From Deltaproteobacteria bacterium (GTDB lineage: Bacteria; Lernaellota; Lernaellaia; JACKCT01), in contig JACKCT010000031.1 of assembly GCA_020633895.1 (NCBI GenBank), positions 1 through 16,629 on the forward strand: DNA of 16,629 bases, in the 5' to 3' direction. This document shows, piece after piece, positions 14,714 to 16,629 of the stretch; the stretch's first letter is position 1; each line of letters begins with the position of its first letter. The notes beneath the pieces are model-generated. The model was not told where the DNA came from. It did not search any database and saw nothing but the letters and a program-made list of their open reading frames with translations. The position numbers and the translations under genes are program-made.

Positions 14714-16629
14714 GTGCCGCGACGCGCCCTTTCGTTTTACATCGGCCTGGCCCTGGTCACGGCCGGCACGCTGGCGCTGGAAATCGTCCAGACGCGCCTG
14801 CTGTCGGTCGTCTCCTGGTACCACCTGGCGTTCTTCGTCATCAGCGTCGCCATGTTCGGCATGACCCTCGGCGCCCTGACCGTCTTCCTGCGTCCGACGC
14901 GATTTACGGCGGCGTCGGTCGATCGGGATTTGGCGCTCTATGCGCTGTGGGCGGGCGTGGCGACGGGATTGGCCTACTTGGACCAGAGTGTCCTCGCGCC
15001 CGAGATGGTGCTCTCCGCCAGCGCGATCACAGTCTTCACGCGCCTGGCGATCACCGTCTCCATCCCCTTCTTCTTTTCCGGCATCTGCGTGACGCTCGCC
15101 CTGACGCGCACGCGCTTTCCCATCGCGAAAAGCTACGGCGCGGATCTGGTCGGCGCGGCGGCGGGATGCCTGCTGGTGATTCCGCTGCTCGGGTGGCTGG
15201 ACGGACCGGGGGCGGTTTTCTCCTGCGGCGCGATCATGGCCCTGGGCGCCGTTCTATTCGCAACGCGCGCCGAGGCCTCGCGGCTGGCGGTGTGGGCATT
15301 CGTGGTCGCGGCGCTGTGGATGGCCGTCGCTTACGCCAACTCCCGGACCGTTTACGGCCTGGACCCGATCATCGTCAAAGGGCAGGCGGAAAAGCGCCAC
15401 CGCGTCGCCTACGAAAAATGGAACAGCTTTTCCCGCGTCGTGGCCTATCGCCCGGCGAAAGAAACGCCGACGAACCTGCTCTGGGCGCCGTCCATGACCG
15501 TGCGCGGCCATCGGGAGAAGTTCGATTACGTTCAGATGAACATCGACGGCCTGGCCGGGGCGAAGATCATCGGTTTAGGTTCGGTCAAGTCGCCGGAGGA
15601 TTTGAGCTTCCTCGGCGCGGACACGACCGCCATCGCCTACGCCATGCGCAAGGGCGACGTGGCCGTTATCGGTGTCGGCGGCGGAAAAGACCTGGCGACG
15701 GCCTTGGCGACCGGGCAAAACTCGGTGCTCGGCGTGGAAATCAACCCGGCGTTGGTCGGCGCGATCTCCGGGCCCTATCGCGAATTGGCGGGCCTTGTCG
15801 GCCATCCCAAGGTGCGTATTGAGACGGACGAGGCGCGTAGTTATATGACGCGCGACGACGGTCAATATGACATCGTGCAGGCCAGCCTCATCGACACCTG
15901 GGCCGCGACCGGGGCCGGAGCGTTCACGCTTTCGGAAAATTCCATCTACACCGTGCAGGCGTGGCGCATCTTCCTGGACCGCCTCGCGCCGGGCGGTATC
16001 TTCACCGTCTCGCGCTGGTACGCGCCCGAGCGCGTCGACGAAACCGCGCGCCTGGTGAGCCTCGCGTTGGGGACGTTGTTCAAACGCGGCGCCGAGACGC
16101 CGTCCGACCACATCCTCCTCGCGGCGCACGATCAGGTCGCGACGATCCTCGTCTCCAACGAACCGTTCTCCCTTGCGGACATCGAAACCTTCCGCACGCA
16201 CTGCGTCGAGATGCGTTTCGACATCCTCATGACGCCCGCCGCGCCGCCGACGGACCCCACGCTCGCGTCCCTGGCCGCCGCGACGTCCTATCGCGATCTG
16301 ACGAAAATCGCCGGGCGCTATCCCCTCGACATCTCGCCGCCCACCGACGCGCGCCCGTTTTTCTTCAACCTGCTGCGCCTCTCGCGCCCGTGGGAGATCG
16401 CCTCCTACCTCGGCACCCCCGCCGGCGTCGTCGCCGGCAACCTCATCGCCACGCTCACGCTGCTCACCATCATCCTCGTCACCCTCGTCCTGGGCGTCGC
16501 GACGGTCGCGATCCCGTGGCGATTCGCGAATCGCGCTACGCCGGAAGGTGTCACGAATCGTCGCCCGAGCGCGTCGGCGCTGGCGTATTTCGCGCTGATC
16601 GGATTCGGCTTCATGTTCGTGGAGATCGG
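14714..16629 (+). CDS. Multi-pass membrane protein fused to a spermidine-synthase-like SAM-binding domain (partial)
   Basis: Open from a GTG at 14714 to the window end with no stop: 638 residues visible, C-terminus missing. AAAGGA (14700-14705) precedes the GTG by eight bases. About seven N-terminal helices lie within residues 8-208, including SYGADLVGAAAGCLLVIPLL, a segment common in membrane-fused spermidine synthase homologues. A Rossmann domain spans about 225-545, with SAM-binding motif I VIGVGGGKD (318-326) and acidic E342 in LGVEINP. The stretch where aminopropyltransferases carry their catalytic Asp reads YDIVQASLIDTWAATGAGA, without the usual D-x-x-D-P pattern, so polyamine synthesis is unlikely. 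After PTDARPFFFN, membrane helices resume (ATLTLLTIILVTLVLG, then FALIGFGFMFVEI), giving the order TM - Rossmann - TM. Substrate unknown. Confidence 0.88.
   Translation, partial: MPRRALSFYIGLALVTAGTLALEIVQTRLLSVVSWYHLAFFVISVAMFGMTLGALTVFLRPTRFTAASVDRDLALYALWAGVATGLAYLDQSVLAPEMVLSASAITVFTRLAITVSIPFFFSGICVTLALTRTRFPIAKSYGADLVGAAAGCLLVIPLLGWLDGPGAVFSCGAIMALGAVLFATRAEASRLAVWAFVVAALWMAVAYANSRTVYGLDPIIVKGQAEKRHRVAYEKWNSFSRVVAYRPAKETPTNLLWAPSMTVRGHREKFDYVQMNIDGLAGAKIIGLGSVKSPEDLSFLGADTTAIAYAMRKGDVAVIGVGGGKDLATALATGQNSVLGVEINPALVGAISGPYRELAGLVGHPKVRIETDEARSYMTRDDGQYDIVQASLIDTWAATGAGAFTLSENSIYTVQAWRIFLDRLAPGGIFTVSRWYAPERVDETARLVSLALGTLFKRGAETPSDHILLAAHDQVATILVSNEPFSLADIETFRTHCVEMRFDILMTPAAPPTDPTLASLAAATSYRDLTKIAGRYPLDISPPTDARPFFFNLLRLSRPWEIASYLGTPAGVVAGNLIATLTLLTIILVTLVLGVATVAIPWRFANRATPEGVTNRRPSASALAYFALIGFGFMFVEI

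Noticed and set aside
14555-14824. Upstream extension of the small lipoprotein frame
   Set aside because: It reads through the divergent promoter region and the start of the neighbouring gene; the lipoprotein signal begins at 14554.

Overview
The window is GC-rich chromosomal DNA from a Gram-negative (diderm) bacterium. Five of the ten well-supported genes encode predicted lipoproteins with a clear lipobox. A polyaspartate linker follows one lipid anchor, and a Ser/Thr/Pro stalk ends another. Together with the M32 peptidase and the membrane-fused spermidine-synthase-like protein, this style suggests a deltaproteobacteria-like lineage (Myxococcota, Desulfobacterota or a related candidate phylum). 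That placement is inference; no rRNA or other phylogenetic marker except alaS is present.

Layout. Positions 1-221 hold the possible tail of an upstream gene and a palindromic repeat (family A). A rightward block follows: a 7-TM protein with a periplasmic beta-propeller (222-1844), a B12-binding radical SAM protein (1924-3372) and an M32 carboxypeptidase (3578-5089). A second palindromic repeat family (B) has one copy on each side of the carboxypeptidase gene. Next is a leftward two-gene operon: a large DUF3604/PHP-like lipoprotein (5864-9115) whose stop codon overlaps the GTG start of a two-BON-domain lipoprotein (5208-5864). A CAP/SCP-domain lipoprotein (9269-9982) is divergent from that operon. 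It converges, across a strong bidirectional terminator, on a lipoprotein made of two duplicated domains (10078-11007). alaS (11191-13800, leftward) has its own promoter and terminator. The second family A repeat separates it from a small lipoprotein (14075-14554). Divergent from that is a gene running off the window end (14714-16629): a multi-pass membrane protein fused to a spermidine-synthase-like Rossmann domain.

How the genes relate. Most products are predicted to act in the envelope or periplasm: propeller, DUF3604 lipoprotein, BON lipoprotein, CAP lipoprotein and two further lipoproteins. The cytoplasmic genes (alaS, M32 peptidase, radical SAM) look unrelated to each other. Only the DUF3604-BON pair shows firm operon evidence. 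I see no phage, plasmid, CRISPR, insertion sequence, tRNA or rRNA.

The most interesting signal is the repeats. Two unrelated REP-like palindromic families, two copies each, sit strictly between genes. In family B, two stem base pairs differ between copies in a compensatory way (G-C to A-T on both sides), which suggests selection on a folded cloverleaf-like structure.
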